DNA from: Dyella japonica A8
Lineage (GTDB): Bacteria > Pseudomonadota > Gammaproteobacteria > Xanthomonadales > Rhodanobacteraceae
DNA: 64,000 nucleotides
Direction of reading: 5' to 3'
Assembly: GCF_000725385.1 (NCBI RefSeq)
Contig: NZ_CP008884.1
Coordinates: 2,852,001 to 2,916,000 of the forward strand
Shown piece after piece: positions 28,892 to 38,622 of this stretch. Position numbers and translations under genes: made by a program. Positions within the stretch are counted from its first letter, which is position 1. Every line of letters starts with the position of its first letter. Below the pieces are notes generated by a model that saw nothing but the letters and a program-made list of their open reading frames with translations, had not been told where the DNA came from and searched no databases.

Positions 28892-30214
28892 ATGACGCAA
28901 GCCATTCCGACCACGCCCGCTCTCGCTTCCCCGGAGCGCCGCCTGGGCGCCCGTGACATCCAGACGCTGTTGCTGGCCTCGCTGGGTGGCGCGCTGGAGT
29001 TCTACGATTTCGTGGTTTTCATATTTTTCGCGTTGCCGCTGAGCCACCTGTTCTTTCCGCAGGACACGGCCCCGTGGCTGGCGCAACTGCAGGTCTACGG
29101 CATCTTCGCGGCCGGTTACCTGGCCCGTCCGCTGGGCGGCATCGTGATGGCGCATTTCGGCGACCGGCAGGGTCGCAAACGCATGTTTACCCTCAGCGTG
29201 TTCCTGATGGCCCTGCCCACCCTGGCCATCGGCCTGTTGCCGGTCTATGACAACGTCGGGCTGCTGGCGCCATGGTTGCTGTTGATCCTGCGCGTGGTGC
29301 AGGGCGTGGCCATTGGCGGCGAAGTGCCGGGCGCCTGGGTCTTCGTGGCTGAGCACGCGCCCCGCGGTCGGGTCGGTTTTGCCTGTGCCTGCCTGACCTC
29401 GGGTCTCACGGCCGGCATCCTGATCGGTTCGCTCACGGCGGCGTGGATCAATCACCATCTGGCGCCGGCCCAGGTGCTGGCCTGGGGTTGGCGCGTGCCG
29501 TTCCTGCTGGGGGGCGTGTTCGGCTTCATCGCCGTGTGGTTGCGCCGCTGGCTGAGCGAAACGCCAGTCTTTGCGCAACTGCGCGAGCGCAAGGCACTCA
29601 GCCGTGAATTGCCGTTGCGCAACGTGCTGGCGGGCCATGGCGGTGGCGTCGCGTTGTCGATGGCGGTGACGTGGATGCTTACCGCAGCCATCCTCGTGCT
29701 GATCCTGATGCTGCCGAATCTGGTGCAGAAATCGTTCGGCATCGCCCCTGACACGGCTTTCCTGGGCAACAGCATCGCGGCTTTCGGCCTGGGCGTGGGA
29801 TGTATCGCCTTCGGCTGGCTGGTGGACCGCATCGGCGCGGCCTGGGCGTTGCTGCTGGGTTCCGTTGCCCTGGTGATGGTGACCTACGCGCTGTTTGGCG
29901 ACCTGGCCGCCGGTGGTGCGCATTTCCTGCCGCTGTATGCGCTCACGGGCTTCCTGGTGGGCACGGTGGCGGTGGTGCCGACGATCATGGTGGCGGCGTT
30001 TCCGGCGCCTATCCGTTATTCGGGCATTTCCTTCGCCTACAACGTGGCCTATGCGGTGTTCGGCGCCAGCACGGCCACGTTGATTGGTTATCTTGCCGAG
30101 CGCGCCGGTCGCATGGCTCCCGCGCATTACGTCGCCATCACGGCCGTGGTCAGCGTGGTGGCGTCGCTGTGGCTGCTGGCGAAACGAAAAGGCGCAGGCG
30201 AACTGGCGGACTGA
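28892..30214 (+). CDS. MFS transporter, metabolite:H+ symporter (MHS) type
   Basis: A 440-residue protein with 12 predicted helices. LGGALEFYDFVVFIFFALP at the first helix, ARPLGGIVMAHFGDRQGRKR (motif A) and the VQGVAIGGEVPGAWVFVAEH segment are characteristic of the MHS family that includes ProP, KgtP and ShiA. The substrate, probably a carboxylate or compatible solute, cannot be told from sequence alone. The ATG at 28892 follows a weak upstream site; an extra eight residues to 28868 are possible. Divergent from aqpZ. Confidence 0.86.
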   Translation: MTQAIPTTPALASPERRLGARDIQTLLLASLGGALEFYDFVVFIFFALPLSHLFFPQDTAPWLAQLQVYGIFAAGYLARPLGGIVMAHFGDRQGRKRMFTLSVFLMALPTLAIGLLPVYDNVGLLAPWLLLILRVVQGVAIGGEVPGAWVFVAEHAPRGRVGFACACLTSGLTAGILIGSLTAAWINHHLAPAQVLAWGWRVPFLLGGVFGFIAVWLRRWLSETPVFAQLRERKALSRELPLRNVLAGHGGGVALSMAVTWMLTAAILVLILMLPNLVQKSFGIAPDTAFLGNSIAAFGLGVGCIAFGWLVDRIGAAWALLLGSVALVMVTYALFGDLAAGGAHFLPLYALTGFLVGTVAVVPTIMVAAFPAPIRYSGISFAYNVAYAVFGASTATLIGYLAERAGRMAPAHYVAITAVVSVVASLWLLAKRKGAGELAD

Positions 30215-30241
30215 GTCGACGCTGGTGTCGTCTGGCGGAAA

Positions 30242-30865
30242 TCAGGTGTTGTTGATCGTCGAACCCGTCAGCAACCCGCGCGCCAGCATGCTGCACTGCC
30301 GGCGATAGAGCAGCAGTTGCCACTGGCGCCCGCCCAGCTGGCGCCACAGCACGGCCGAGCGCACGGCGGCGAGCAGGTTGGTGCGTACCTTCTCCACCAC
30401 GGCCGGTTGCTGGAGCTGCTGGGGGCTGCCCGTGACCATCACGCGCGGTTTCAGCGTGGAAAGTGTGGTGGCGTAAAGCTCGGCGAGGCGCTTGACCACC
30501 TGCGGTGAATCCGCGCCGAAGTGCTCCACCTGGCGTTGTGCGGCGACGACGCCTTGCTGCAGGCGATCCAGCAGGTCGCCGCGGCGGGAGAGGCTGCGCT
30601 CCAGCCGCATCACGGTGAAAGCCATGCGAGTCACCGCCACGTCGCGGTTGCTCTCGTCCAGCAGGGTGATCAGTTGGCGCAGGCCCAGCCGTACCGCCGA
30701 GACGTCGCCATAGACCCCCACCACCGACGGCGCGTCGATGCGGAATACGCTGGCCATGCTCGCGGCCATGGCGATGTCGTCGCAGCGGCCGTCATTGGCC
30801 AGTTGCTGGGCGAGCGTGGTGGCCTGGAACAGACCCGCCAGGGCCAGCACGCGCTCTTCGTTCAT
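30242..30865 (-). CDS. hflD: High frequency lysogenization protein HflD homolog
   Basis: A 207-residue, mostly helical protein. The opening ERVLALAGLFQATTLAQQLA and the SVFRIDA, LLDESNRD and RLERSLSRR segments match the HflD family. In E. coli HflD is a peripheral membrane protein that interacts with phage lambda CII; its housekeeping role is unclear. It follows mnmA by ten bases, reproducing the conserved nudJ-mnmA-hflD order, but the usual next gene purB is not here. The start is the ATG giving MNEERVL; a 20-residue extension would overlap mnmA. Confidence 0.9.
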   Translation of the reverse strand: MNEERVLALAGLFQATTLAQQLANDGRCDDIAMAASMASVFRIDAPSVVGVYGDVSAVRLGLRQLITLLDESNRDVAVTRMAFTVMRLERSLSRRGDLLDRLQQGVVAAQRQVEHFGADSPQVVKRLAELYATTLSTLKPRVMVTGSPQQLQQPAVVEKVRTNLLAAVRSAVLWRQLGGRQWQLLLYRRQCSMLARGLLTGSTINNT

Positions 30866-30875
30866 CGCGAAAGCT

Positions 30876-32015
30876 TCAAACACCGGATAAGGACTCGCTT
30901 GGGGCGGGGAGGGCAGCGGCATCATTCCAGCCGCCGAAGGGGGCGTCGGTGCGGTCGATCACGGCGCCGCCCAGACAGGCTTCGCCATCATAGAAAACTA
31001 CCGACTGGCCAGGGGTGACCGCCCGCTGGGGTTCGTCGAACACGACCTCGAGGCCGTCATCCAACACCAACACCTCGCAGGCCTGGTCGGCCTGACGGTA
31101 GCGGGTCTTGGCGGTGCAGCGGAAACGCCGGGCCGGCGGCTCGCCAGCCACCCAGCTGGGCGGTTCGGCGTGCAGGCGGCGCGAGTACAGCCAGTGGTTC
31201 TCGCCGCCCTGGGCCACATAGAGCACGTTGCCGGGAACATCCTTGCCAACCACGTACCACGCCTCGCCGCTGGCGCCATGGCGTCCGCCGATGCCCAGGC
31301 CGTTGCGCTGTCCGAGGGTGTAATACATCACGCCCTGGTGTTCGCCCACAGTCATTCCCTCGGGCGTGCGCATGGGGCCCGGCTGGGCCGGGATGTACTG
31401 GGCCAGAAAGCTGCGGAAATCGCGCTCGCCGATGAAGCAGATGCCGGTGGAGTCCTTCTTGGCGTGCGTGGGCAGGGCCGCGTCCTGGGCCATCCGGCGC
31501 ACCAGCGACTTCTCGATCTCGCCGACCGGGAACAGCGTGGCGGCCAACTGCTGCTGCCCCAGCGCGTGCAGGAAATAGGTCTGGTCCTTGGATGCGTCCA
31601 CCGCCCGCAACAGGCGGTACCTGCCCTGGTGGAAATCCACGCGGGCATAGTGGCCGGTGGCGATCTTGTCGGCGCCCAGCGCCTGCGCTTCGTCCAGGAA
31701 GGTCTTGAACTTGATCTCGCGGTTGCACAGCACGTCCGGGTTCGGCGTGCGCCCCGCGCGGTATTCGGCGAGGAAGTGCTCGAACACGCCGTCCCAGTAC
31801 TCGGCGGCGAAATTGCGGGCGTGGAACGGAATGCCCAGCCGCCCGCAGACGGCCACGGCATCCTTGCGGTCCACGTCGGCCGTGCAGGGGCCGTCGCGGT
31901 CGTCCTCTTCCCAGTTCTGCATGAACAGGCCTTCCACTTCGTATCCGGCCTGTTGCAGCAGCAGGGCGGCCACGGACGAGTCCACGCCACCGGAGATGCC
32001 CAGCATCACTTTCAC
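30876..32015 (-). CDS. mnmA: tRNA-specific 2-thiouridylase MnmA
   Basis: A 379-residue enzyme that puts sulfur on C2 of U34 in tRNA-Lys, -Glu and -Gln. The PP-loop SGGVDSS is at residues 8-14. The two catalytic cysteines are C97 ([11 protein letters not shown]) and C193 (TGICFIGER); FMQNWEEDD is typical. A C-terminal beta-barrel completes it. The start is a GTG overlapping the nudJ stop (GTGA) with GGAGG upstream, so translation is coupled. Part of the operon nudJ-mnmA-hflD. Confidence 0.96.
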   Translation of the reverse strand: MKVMLGISGGVDSSVAALLLQQAGYEVEGLFMQNWEEDDRDGPCTADVDRKDAVAVCGRLGIPFHARNFAAEYWDGVFEHFLAEYRAGRTPNPDVLCNREIKFKTFLDEAQALGADKIATGHYARVDFHQGRYRLLRAVDASKDQTYFLHALGQQQLAATLFPVGEIEKSLVRRMAQDAALPTHAKKDSTGICFIGERDFRSFLAQYIPAQPGPMRTPEGMTVGEHQGVMYYTLGQRNGLGIGGRHGASGEAWYVVGKDVPGNVLYVAQGGENHWLYSRRLHAEPPSWVAGEPPARRFRCTAKTRYRQADQACEVLVLDDGLEVVFDEPQRAVTPGQSVVFYDGEACLGGAVIDRTDAPFGGWNDAAALPAPSESLSGV

Positions 32016-32512
32016 GGGTAGCTGTCCTCCACGAGCAGGCTGTGGAGCAGGTCCAGCGAGTGGCGCTGGCCGGCCAGCCACGCATCGATGCTCAGGAGCA
32101 CCAGGGGGCTGCGCAATTTGTCACCTAGTGCCGCGATTTCGTCGCGGGTGAGCCAAAGGGCCCGGCGGATGCCGTCATCAAGCCGACGCGTGGCGTCATG
32201 GCTGACCGCCCGGGCCGCGAAGCTGAAACGCACCACGCCGTCGCCGTGCTCGGTGCTGCGCCACTGGTGGATGCCGATGAGGTGCTCCAGGGACACCGTC
32301 CAGCCGGTTTCTTCCAGTGTTTCGCGCACGGCGGCGGTGGCGAGGCTCTCCCTGTCGTCCAGGTGGCCCGCCGGCTGGTTATAGGCCAGGCGGCCGTTCA
32401 CCTCCTCTTCGACCATGAGGAAGCGGTCACCGTCGGCGACCACGCAGGCCACCGTGACGTGCGGGCACCAGACTTGCAGGGGAATGGGTGTGGGATCGGC
32501 CATGGGGGACAT
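32012..32512 (-). CDS. nudJ: Nudix hydrolase NudJ
   Basis: A 166-residue Nudix hydrolase. The Nudix box spans residues 49-71 (G-x5-E-x7-REUxEExGU) with GHLDDRE and RETLEETGW. NudJ (YmfB) hydrolyses nucleoside tri- and diphosphates and HMP-pyrophosphate. [20 protein letters not shown] and YNQPAGHL match NudJ well, and the location directly before mnmA is the conserved arrangement. An alternative start nine bases downstream (32503) gives MADPTP; neither has a strong ribosome site. Confidence 0.9.
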   Translation of the reverse strand: MSPMADPTPIPLQVWCPHVTVACVVADGDRFLMVEEEVNGRLAYNQPAGHLDDRESLATAAVRETLEETGWTVSLEHLIGIHQWRSTEHGDGVVRFSFAARAVSHDATRRLDDGIRRALWLTRDEIAALGDKLRSPLVLLSIDAWLAGQRHSLDLLHSLLVEDSYP

Positions 32513-32635
32513 ATGGCGACGGCGGCGGGGCTAGAAAAGCGCCCATTGTGCCACTACCTGAAAGCGATCTGCCTTTGACGGGGCACCCCGGGTGCCGGGC
32601 GGTATACTTTCCCCAAGGAAATCTCACGTAGAACC

Positions 32636-32962
32636 ATGGCTCACGAACCCGAACACGAACAAGGCAGCGGTCACGGCCTGGCGTTGGAAACCTCCCGTCC
32701 GGAGGTGGCCCGCCCGCCGCTCTTCCAAGTGGTGCTGTTGAATGACGATTTCACGCCGATGGATTTCGTGGTGGAGGTGTTGAGGAGTTTCTTCAACCTT
32801 GACCAGGAGCGGGCGGTGCAGGTGATGCTGCACGTCCATACGCGCGGGAAGGGAGTCTGCGGGGTGTTCACCCGGGAAGTCGCTGAAACCAAGGTGACCC
32901 AGGTGAACGAATATTCACGTGCTCATCAACACCCGTTGTTGTGCACTATGGAAAAGCTCTGA
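32636..32962 (+). CDS. clpS: ATP-dependent Clp protease adaptor ClpS
   Basis: A 108-residue N-recognin adaptor that delivers N-degron substrates to ClpAP. The core [20 protein letters not shown] contains the NDD(F/Y)TPM(D/E) signature of the N-degron pocket, and [20 protein letters not shown] completes it. The first 30 residues are the flexible tail that enters ClpA. A TATACT -10-like hexamer lies at 32603. It precedes clpA by 121 bp, the usual pairing. Confidence 0.95.
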   Translation: MAHEPEHEQGSGHGLALETSRPEVARPPLFQVVLLNDDFTPMDFVVEVLRSFFNLDQERAVQVMLHVHTRGKGVCGVFTREVAETKVTQVNEYSRAHQHPLLCTMEKL

Positions 32963-33083
32963 GAGCGGGTTGAAAGCTTTGATTCCCGCCACTCATGGCA
33001 TGGATATTGAAGAGGCTACGAGTACCCCCCATCTCGTAACCATCGCGGCAATGCCGCCCTGCCACAAAGCGGAGTAGGTCCGG

Positions 33084-35351
33084 ATGTTCAGCAAGGATCT
33101 CGAAGTCACCATCGGCCAGTGCTACAAGCAGGCCCGCGAGCAGCGTCATGAGTTCATGACGGTGGAACACCTGCTGCTCGCACTTACCGAAAACCAGTCG
33201 GCCCTGGGCGCGCTGCGCGCCTGCGGCGTCGACCTGCCGCGCCTCACGCGCGAGCTGGAAAAGATCATTGCCGAAACCGTACCGGTACTGCCGCACGGGG
33301 ACGAGCGCGATACCCAGCCGACGCTGGGCTTCCAGCGCGTGTTGCAGCGCGCGGTGTACCACGTGCAGTCGTCGGGCCGTAAGGAAGTCACCGGCGCCAA
33401 CGTGCTGGTGGCCATCTTTGGCGAGAAGGATTCGCACGCCGTGTATTTCCTGCATCAGCAGGAGATCACCCGCCTGGACGTGGTCAACTACATTTCGCAC
33501 GGCATCGCCAAGATCGGCGACGAGCCCTCGCAGAGCATGCCCGGTTCCGAGCGTGAGCCGGAGGACGGCGATCCCAAGGGCAACCCGCTCAGCGAGTACG
33601 CGAGCAACCTCAACGAGCTGGCGCTGGAAGGCAAGATCGATCCGCTGATCGGCCGCCAGGACGAGATCGAGCGCACCATCCAGGTGCTGTGCCGCCGCCG
33701 CAAGAACAACCCGCTCTACGTGGGCGAGGCCGGCGTGGGCAAGACGGCACTGGCCGAAGGTCTGGCCAAGCGCATCGTCGATGGCGACGTGCCGGAGGTG
33801 CTGGAGAACGCCACCATCTGGTCGCTGGATCTTGGCGCGCTGGTCGCGGGCACCAAGTATCGCGGCGATTTCGAGAAGCGTCTGAAGGCGGTCATCGGCC
33901 AGCTCAAGAAGCAGCCGGGTGCGATCCTGTTCATCGACGAGATCCACACCATCATTGGCGCGGGTTCCGCCTCCGGCGGCACCATGGATGCGAGCAACCT
34001 GATCAAGCCGATGCTGGCGTCGGGCGAGCTGCGCTGCATCGGTTCCACCACCTTCCAGGAATTCCGCGGCATCTTCGAGAAGGACCGGGCGCTGGCCCGT
34101 CGCTTCCAGAAGATCGACGTGGTCGAGCCCACCGTGGCCGACAGCTTCGAGATCCTCAAGGGCCTGCGTTCGCGCTTCGAAGAGCACCACAACGTCACCT
34201 ACACCAGCGAAGCCCTGAAGGCTGCGGTGGACCTGTCGGTGAAGCACATTCCCGACCGCCTGCTGCCCGACAAGGCCATCGACGTGATCGACGAGGCCGG
34301 TGCCCGCCAGCGCCTGCTGCCGGTCGACCAGCGCACCGGTAAGATCGACGTGCCGGAGGTCGAATACATCGTCGCCAAGATGGCGCGCATCCCGGCCAAG
34401 CAGGTGTCGGCGTCGGATCGCGACGTGCTGAAGAACCTCGAGCGCAACCTCAAAATGGTGGTGTTCGGCCAGGACCAGGCTATCGAGGCTTTGGCCGCGT
34501 CGATCAAGATGGCGCGCTCGGGTCTGGCCGACCCGTCCAAGCCGATCGGCTGCTTCCTGCTCGCCGGCCCCACCGGCGTGGGCAAGACGGAAGTGACCAA
34601 GCAGCTCGCCATGCAGCTCGGCATCGAGATGATCCGCTTCGATATGTCCGAGTACATGGAAGCGCATTCGGTGTCGCGCCTGGTCGGTGCGCCCCCGGGC
34701 TATGTGGGCTTCGACCAGGGTGGTCTGTTGACCGAGGCGGTCACCAAGCACCCACATGCCGTGTTGCTGCTCGATGAAATCGAGAAGGCGCACCCGGATG
34801 TCTACAACATCCTGCTGCAGGTGATGGATCGCGGCGTGCTCACCGACACCAACGGCCGCGAAGCCAACTTCAAGAACGTGATCGTGGTGATGACCACCAA
34901 TGCGGGTGCGCAGCAGGCCTCGCGTCGCGGCATCGGCTTCGTGAAGCAGAACCATACGATGGACGCGATGGAGGTGATCCGCCGCATGTTCACGCCGGAG
35001 TTCCGCAACCGCCTGGATGCCATCATTCAGTTCAACGCGCTGGACTTCGACCACATCCTGCGCGTGGTCGACAAGTTCCTGATCGAACTGGAAGCCCAGC
35101 TCACCGAGAAGCACGTGAGCCTGGATGTCGATGCGGATGCCCGCCGCTGGCTGGCCGAGCACGGCTTCGACCCGCAGATGGGCGCGCGCCCGATGGCCCG
35201 CGTCATCCAGGAGAAGGTCAAGCGTCCGCTCGCCGACGAGCTGCTGTTCGGCAAGCTCGCCGATGGTGGCAAGGTGCGCCTGAGCGTGAACGAGGGCGAG
35301 CTGGTGGTCACCACCGAGGCGGCGGAGGCCTTGCCGGCCACGGTGAACTGA
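33084..35351 (+). CDS. clpA: ATP-dependent Clp protease ATP-binding subunit ClpA
   Basis: A 755-residue AAA+ unfoldase that feeds ClpP. An N-terminal Clp repeat domain ([10 protein letters not shown]) precedes two AAA modules. Walker A of D1 is GEAGVGKT (K220); Walker A of D2 is GPTGVGKT (K501). Walker B sequences ILFIDEIHT and [12 protein letters not shown] are intact. The short middle region marks it as ClpA rather than ClpB or ClpC, and the ClpP-contact loop type IGF is seen in RGIGFVKQ. ClpP is not encoded in the window. Confidence 0.97.
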   Translation: MFSKDLEVTIGQCYKQAREQRHEFMTVEHLLLALTENQSALGALRACGVDLPRLTRELEKIIAETVPVLPHGDERDTQPTLGFQRVLQRAVYHVQSSGRKEVTGANVLVAIFGEKDSHAVYFLHQQEITRLDVVNYISHGIAKIGDEPSQSMPGSEREPEDGDPKGNPLSEYASNLNELALEGKIDPLIGRQDEIERTIQVLCRRRKNNPLYVGEAGVGKTALAEGLAKRIVDGDVPEVLENATIWSLDLGALVAGTKYRGDFEKRLKAVIGQLKKQPGAILFIDEIHTIIGAGSASGGTMDASNLIKPMLASGELRCIGSTTFQEFRGIFEKDRALARRFQKIDVVEPTVADSFEILKGLRSRFEEHHNVTYTSEALKAAVDLSVKHIPDRLLPDKAIDVIDEAGARQRLLPVDQRTGKIDVPEVEYIVAKMARIPAKQVSASDRDVLKNLERNLKMVVFGQDQAIEALAASIKMARSGLADPSKPIGCFLLAGPTGVGKTEVTKQLAMQLGIEMIRFDMSEYMEAHSVSRLVGAPPGYVGFDQGGLLTEAVTKHPHAVLLLDEIEKAHPDVYNILLQVMDRGVLTDTNGREANFKNVIVVMTTNAGAQQASRRGIGFVKQNHTMDAMEVIRRMFTPEFRNRLDAIIQFNALDFDHILRVVDKFLIELEAQLTEKHVSLDVDADARRWLAEHGFDPQMGARPMARVIQEKVKRPLADELLFGKLADGGKVRLSVNEGELVVTTEAAEALPATVN

Positions 35352-35382
35352 GCCCGGCAGGACCCATCGCTGAAATGACACG

Positions 35383-35408
35383 ACAAGGGCGCCGCAAGGC
35401 GCCCTTGT
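35383..35408 (+). terminator. clpA terminator hairpin
   Basis: ACAAGGGCGCC and GGCGCCCTTGT form a perfect 11-bp stem closed by a GCAA tetraloop, 32 bases after the clpA stop. Only a short TGTTG tail follows. Confidence 0.75.
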
Positions 35409-35512
35409 TGCATGAAGCGAGCATCAACGGCTCGTCGGCGTGAGGTTGCACCCGGAAACGGCGAAACCCGCAGCCTGGCGCGGCTGGTCGGGCGCCTCGA
35501 AGGGCACATGGC

Positions 35513-35543
35513 CACAAAAAAAGGCCGCACAGAGCACGGCCTT
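35513..35543 (-). terminator. infA intrinsic terminator
   Basis: On the minus strand AAGGCCG, a nine-base loop, CGGCCTT and then a run of T (the A-run from 35516) form a classic terminator about 95 bases after the infA stop codon. Confidence 0.88.
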
Positions 35544-35639
35544 CTTGGGGTCTGCACTTGATCAGGGCGAACCGGATGGAGCCTTCAGTGCCAGGCTGGC
35601 CCGACGCACCCGCGGTGCGGTCGTGCAGCAGACATGGAA

Positions 35640-35858
35640 TTACTTCATGCGGTAGGTAATGCGACCCTTGGTCAGGTCGTAGGGGGTCATCTCCACCTTC
35701 ACCTTGTCGCCGGTGAGGATGCGGATGTAATGCTTGCGCATGCGGCCGGAAATGTGGGCCGTGATGACGTGGCCGTTTTCCAGCTGTACGCGGAACATGG
35801 TGTTGGGCAGGGTCTCCTGGACCGTGCCTTCCATTTCGATGACGTCGTCTTTGGCCAT
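35640..35858 (-). CDS. infA: Translation initiation factor IF-1
   Basis: A 72-residue single OB-fold protein that binds the ribosomal A site during initiation with IF-2 and IF-3. [33 protein letters not shown] and GRITYRMK are near-identical to other gammaproteobacterial IF-1. It is convergent with clpA and has its own terminator; the clpS-clpA/infA neighbourhood is conserved in the class. Confidence 0.97.
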   Translation of the reverse strand: MAKDDVIEMEGTVQETLPNTMFRVQLENGHVITAHISGRMRKHYIRILTGDKVKVEMTPYDLTKGRITYRMK

Positions 35859-36162
35859 GCGTTCCGGTGAGGGCAGGGGCAGCCGTCATGGCTGCGTAAG
35901 CCGTCGATTATGCCACGGAAGTTCGCCAGATGCTCTTTTCGATTCAGGTCGGGCGCGGCGGGCCTGGTTCGTCCGCAAGCCGGGGTGCTCCGGCGAAGGC
36001 GAGCCGACGGCGTATTGAGGGCGGCTCTCGCCATGGTGCCGGGCCGGCATGGCGGCCCCAACACCTTGATATCAAAGCAGGCCCGCGCCCTTCGGACCGA
36101 TCGCGGCCATGAACATCTTGCCGCTGCACGGATGGGGACGGGGCGCCGCCCGGGTCATCGGA
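35859..36162. other. Intergenic region without a recognisable gene
   Basis: About 300 bp between infA (upstream side) and the end of the PHA-system gene. Several open frames cross it on both strands, but none has a ribosome site or a protein-like composition. It presumably contains the infA promoter. A short palindrome TTGATATCAA at about 36066 is not spaced like a known site. Confidence 0.6.
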
Positions 36163-36441
36163 TCATCCGCCAAAATGCTCATCGAGCTTGCGGCGTATCT
36201 CCTGTTCGACCATGCCCTTCAGCGGCGCCAGCATCATGCCCAGTTCGGCGGTCACGTGGATGGCATCACTGGCCACGGCGATGCTGCCGTTTACGCCCGG
36301 TCGCGCGAAGCGCAGCGTGTCGCCTTGCCACTGGCCTTCCATGCCGAACTTCTCCTGCATGCGCGCGGCAACCTTGTCGACCACCGCGCGGGCCTCGGCC
36401 ACGGAGAGCTGGTGCGGGCGGCGGATGTCGATCTTGGGCAT
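36163..36441 (-). CDS. Polyhydroxyalkanoic acid system family protein
   Basis: A 92-residue protein that matches the PHA_gran_rgn (TIGR02610) pattern: MPKIDIRRPHQLSVAEARAV, then MQEKFGMEGQWQGDTLRFAR and a C-terminal helix with LEAGLGMMLAPLKGM-like sequence. Family members are small proteins often noted near polyhydroxyalkanoate granule genes, but they also occur, as here, without pha genes, so a role in PHA storage is not shown. The ATG at 36441 has AGGA upstream; the 38-residue extension in the same frame is not protein-like. Confidence 0.8.
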   Translation of the reverse strand: MPKIDIRRPHQLSVAEARAVVDKVAARMQEKFGMEGQWQGDTLRFARPGVNGSIAVASDAIHVTAELGMMLAPLKGMVEQEIRRKLDEHFGG

Positions 36442-36592
36442 GGACGAATTCCTGTGCGGGGCAAAAGACGCATGGTATGCCAGACCGGCACGGATAGGCT
36501 GACTGTTGTATATCGCGTGATTCACCGGAAAACAGGCGCTGAAACACATGGGCATCTGCTAGAGTCCCGGCCGTCCATCGACTGGTTCACTG

Positions 36593-37360
36593 ATGCGCAT
36601 CGAGTTTCCCAATTCGCCCCGCGAGGATTTCCACTGGGACAGCCCTGCCTTGCGCATCGGCAGTGCGCCGGACAACGACCTGATCCTGGCGGCGCACCAG
36701 GCGGGTGCGTACCACCTGCGCATTCAGCTCGATCGTCGCGGCTGGGTGCTGCAGGTACTGCCGCAGGGCAACCGCATCTACGTGAATGCACGCCCGGTGC
36801 GGGAGAAGGCGCTGCTGCGCGCTGGCGACATCCTCAGCGTGGGCGACTGCCGCATGCTGCTGCGCACTGACGAAGAACCCGCCCACAACCTGCCTGTCAC
36901 CGTGCCTGCCGAAGGGCGTTGCACGGTGGCCCTGCGCGCCGTGGCGGGGCCGCTTTCCGGTCGCGTACTGTCGTTGCAGAACAAGCTGGAGCTGGGGCCG
37001 CACGGGCGTATTCCGCTGGAACTTCCCCAGGGCGAAACAGCGTCATTGGCCGTGTTCTGGCGCGACGGCCAGCTGATGCTGGAGGCGGGCCAGCAGTCCG
37101 GGCGCTATCCGTTGCGCGTGAATGGCGTGCCCGTGACACAGGCGGCCCTGCGGCCGGGTGACCAGATCGGCCTGGGCATGCACCGCTTCGTGGTCGATGC
37201 GCCGGGGCTGGAGCCCGAGCCGGAGATCGTGCATCCCGAGCCGGAGCATCCGCACCTGCCCGAAGAGGACGCCGGCCCCCGTGGAGAGGTGTGGTGGCTG
37301 ATCGCCACTGCCGCTGTGCTGGCGCTGGGTATCGCCGTGGCCCTGCTGGTGCGCTTCTAA
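36593..37360 (+). CDS. FHA-domain protein with C-terminal transmembrane anchor
   Basis: A 255-residue protein with two FHA-like modules (about 10-90 and 110-205). The first has LRIGSAPDNDLIL, where FHA domains carry GRxxxNDI, and VNARPVREKALLRAGDIL; the second has LRVNGVPVTQAALRPGDQI. The second module lacks a clear phosphothreonine-binding Arg. A Glu/Pro/His-rich linker (about 210-230) leads to a single C-terminal helix (about 232-252), so the protein is tail-anchored with its FHA modules in the cytoplasm. FHA domains read phosphothreonine or act as interaction hubs. No kinase or secretion genes are adjacent, so its partner is unknown. Confidence 0.7.
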   Translation: MRIEFPNSPREDFHWDSPALRIGSAPDNDLILAAHQAGAYHLRIQLDRRGWVLQVLPQGNRIYVNARPVREKALLRAGDILSVGDCRMLLRTDEEPAHNLPVTVPAEGRCTVALRAVAGPLSGRVLSLQNKLELGPHGRIPLELPQGETASLAVFWRDGQLMLEAGQQSGRYPLRVNGVPVTQAALRPGDQIGLGMHRFVVDAPGLEPEPEIVHPEPEHPHLPEEDAGPRGEVWWLIATAAVLALGIAVALLVRF

Positions 37361-37397
37361 GGGGCTTTTCGCGCGCCGCGCCAATGCCGGCCTGCTG

Positions 37398-37428
37398 TTG
37401 ACGCCGCGTTGTTGCGTCGCGGCATAAT
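37398..37428 (+). promoter_or_regulatory. Candidate serC promoter
   Basis: TTGACG (37398) and CATAAT (37423) are separated by 19 bases, 31 bp before the serC start. The -35 is good; spacing is slightly long. Confidence 0.4.
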
Positions 37429-37458
37429 GCGACGACTATCTTTCCTAGGGCGTCGTCA

Positions 37459-38544
37459 GTGAGCAGACTGTGGAATTTCAGCGCCGGCCCGGCCGCGCTG
37501 CCGCAACCCGTACTCGAACGCGCGCAGCGCGAACTGCTGGACTGGCAGGGTTGCGGGGCCTCCGTGATGGAGCTGTCCCATCGCGGCAAGCTCTTTACCG
37601 GGCTCGCCCGGCAGGCCGAGGCGGATCTGCGCGAGCTGCTCGCGATTCCCGAGCACTACGCCGTGCTGTTCCTGCAGGGCGGCGCCACGCAGCATTTCGC
37701 CCAGATTCCCATGAACCTCGCGGCCGAGGGCGCCAGCGCCGACTACGTCGTCACCGGCCACTGGGGCGAGAAGGCAGCGAGCGAGGCAGCGCCCTACGTC
37801 AAGGTGAACCTCGCGGCGAGCAGCAAGGGCGAGAGCTATCGGCGCGTGCCGCCGCGCGAGACGTGGCAGCTCGATGAGCGCGCCGCGTACGTGCACTACA
37901 CGCCGAACGAAACCATCCATGGCGTGGAGTTTCATGACATCCCCGACGTCGGCGACGTGCCGCTGGTGGCGGACATGTCGTCGGACATTCTCTCCGGCCC
38001 GATCGACGTGTCGAAATTCGGCCTGATCTATGCGGGCGCGCAGAAGAACATCGGCCCCTCGGGCCTGGTGATCCTGATCATCCGCCGCGACCTGCTGGAA
38101 CGCGCCTCGCGTCCGATGGCGCGCATTTTCCGTTATGCGGACCACGCCGCGAACGACTCGATGCTCAACACGCCCAACACCTGGGGCTGGTACCTGGCGG
38201 GGCTGACGTTCGAGTGGCTCAAGGAACAGGGCGGGCTGGCGGCGATGCGCGAGCGCAATGCAGCGAAGGCGACGTTACTGTACGGCGCGATCGACGGCTC
38301 CGGCGGCTTCTACCGCAACCCGATTGAACTCGCCTCGCGTTCGCGCATGAATGTGCCCTTCACGTTGCATGACAGCGCGCTGGATGCGGATTTCCTCAAG
38401 GAATCCGAGGCCGCCGGCCTGCTCGCGCTGAAGGGGCACAAGGCGCTGGGCGGCATGCGCGCCTCGATCTACAACGCCGTGCCGCTCGAGGCGGTGCAGG
38501 CGCTGGTGGCCTTCATGCAGGATTTTGCCAAACGTCACGGATGA
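37459..38544 (+). CDS. serC: Phosphoserine aminotransferase SerC
   Basis: A 361-residue PLP enzyme (class V) that converts 3-phosphohydroxypyruvate to phosphoserine and also serves pyridoxine biosynthesis. WNFSAGPAALP is the hallmark N-terminus; the PLP lysine is K196 in YAGAQKNIGPSG. It starts at GTG; no upstream ATG keeps the frame. pheA follows after about 80 bp and aroA after that, reproducing the serC-pheA-aroA order common in proteobacteria, so serine/aromatic synthesis genes are grouped. Confidence 0.96.
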   Translation: MSRLWNFSAGPAALPQPVLERAQRELLDWQGCGASVMELSHRGKLFTGLARQAEADLRELLAIPEHYAVLFLQGGATQHFAQIPMNLAAEGASADYVVTGHWGEKAASEAAPYVKVNLAASSKGESYRRVPPRETWQLDERAAYVHYTPNETIHGVEFHDIPDVGDVPLVADMSSDILSGPIDVSKFGLIYAGAQKNIGPSGLVILIIRRDLLERASRPMARIFRYADHAANDSMLNTPNTWGWYLAGLTFEWLKEQGGLAAMRERNAAKATLLYGAIDGSGGFYRNPIELASRSRMNVPFTLHDSALDADFLKESEAAGLLALKGHKALGGMRASIYNAVPLEAVQALVAFMQDFAKRHG

Positions 38545-38622
38545 AACCGTTGCACGGTGATGGGGCATCGGGGATAGTCCCCGGTTCCCCATTTGGACTT
38601 CTTTCCCTCCAAGCCGCTCGAC

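Noticed and set aside
32946..35381. An 811-codon minus-strand frame opposite clpA
   Set aside because: Shadow of clpA with repeated Leu/His/Val codons; no family features.
36062..36076. TTGATATCAA as an FNR-type site
   Set aside because: FNR sites need a four-base spacer between TTGAT and ATCAA; here the halves are directly joined and no gene start is at a suitable distance.
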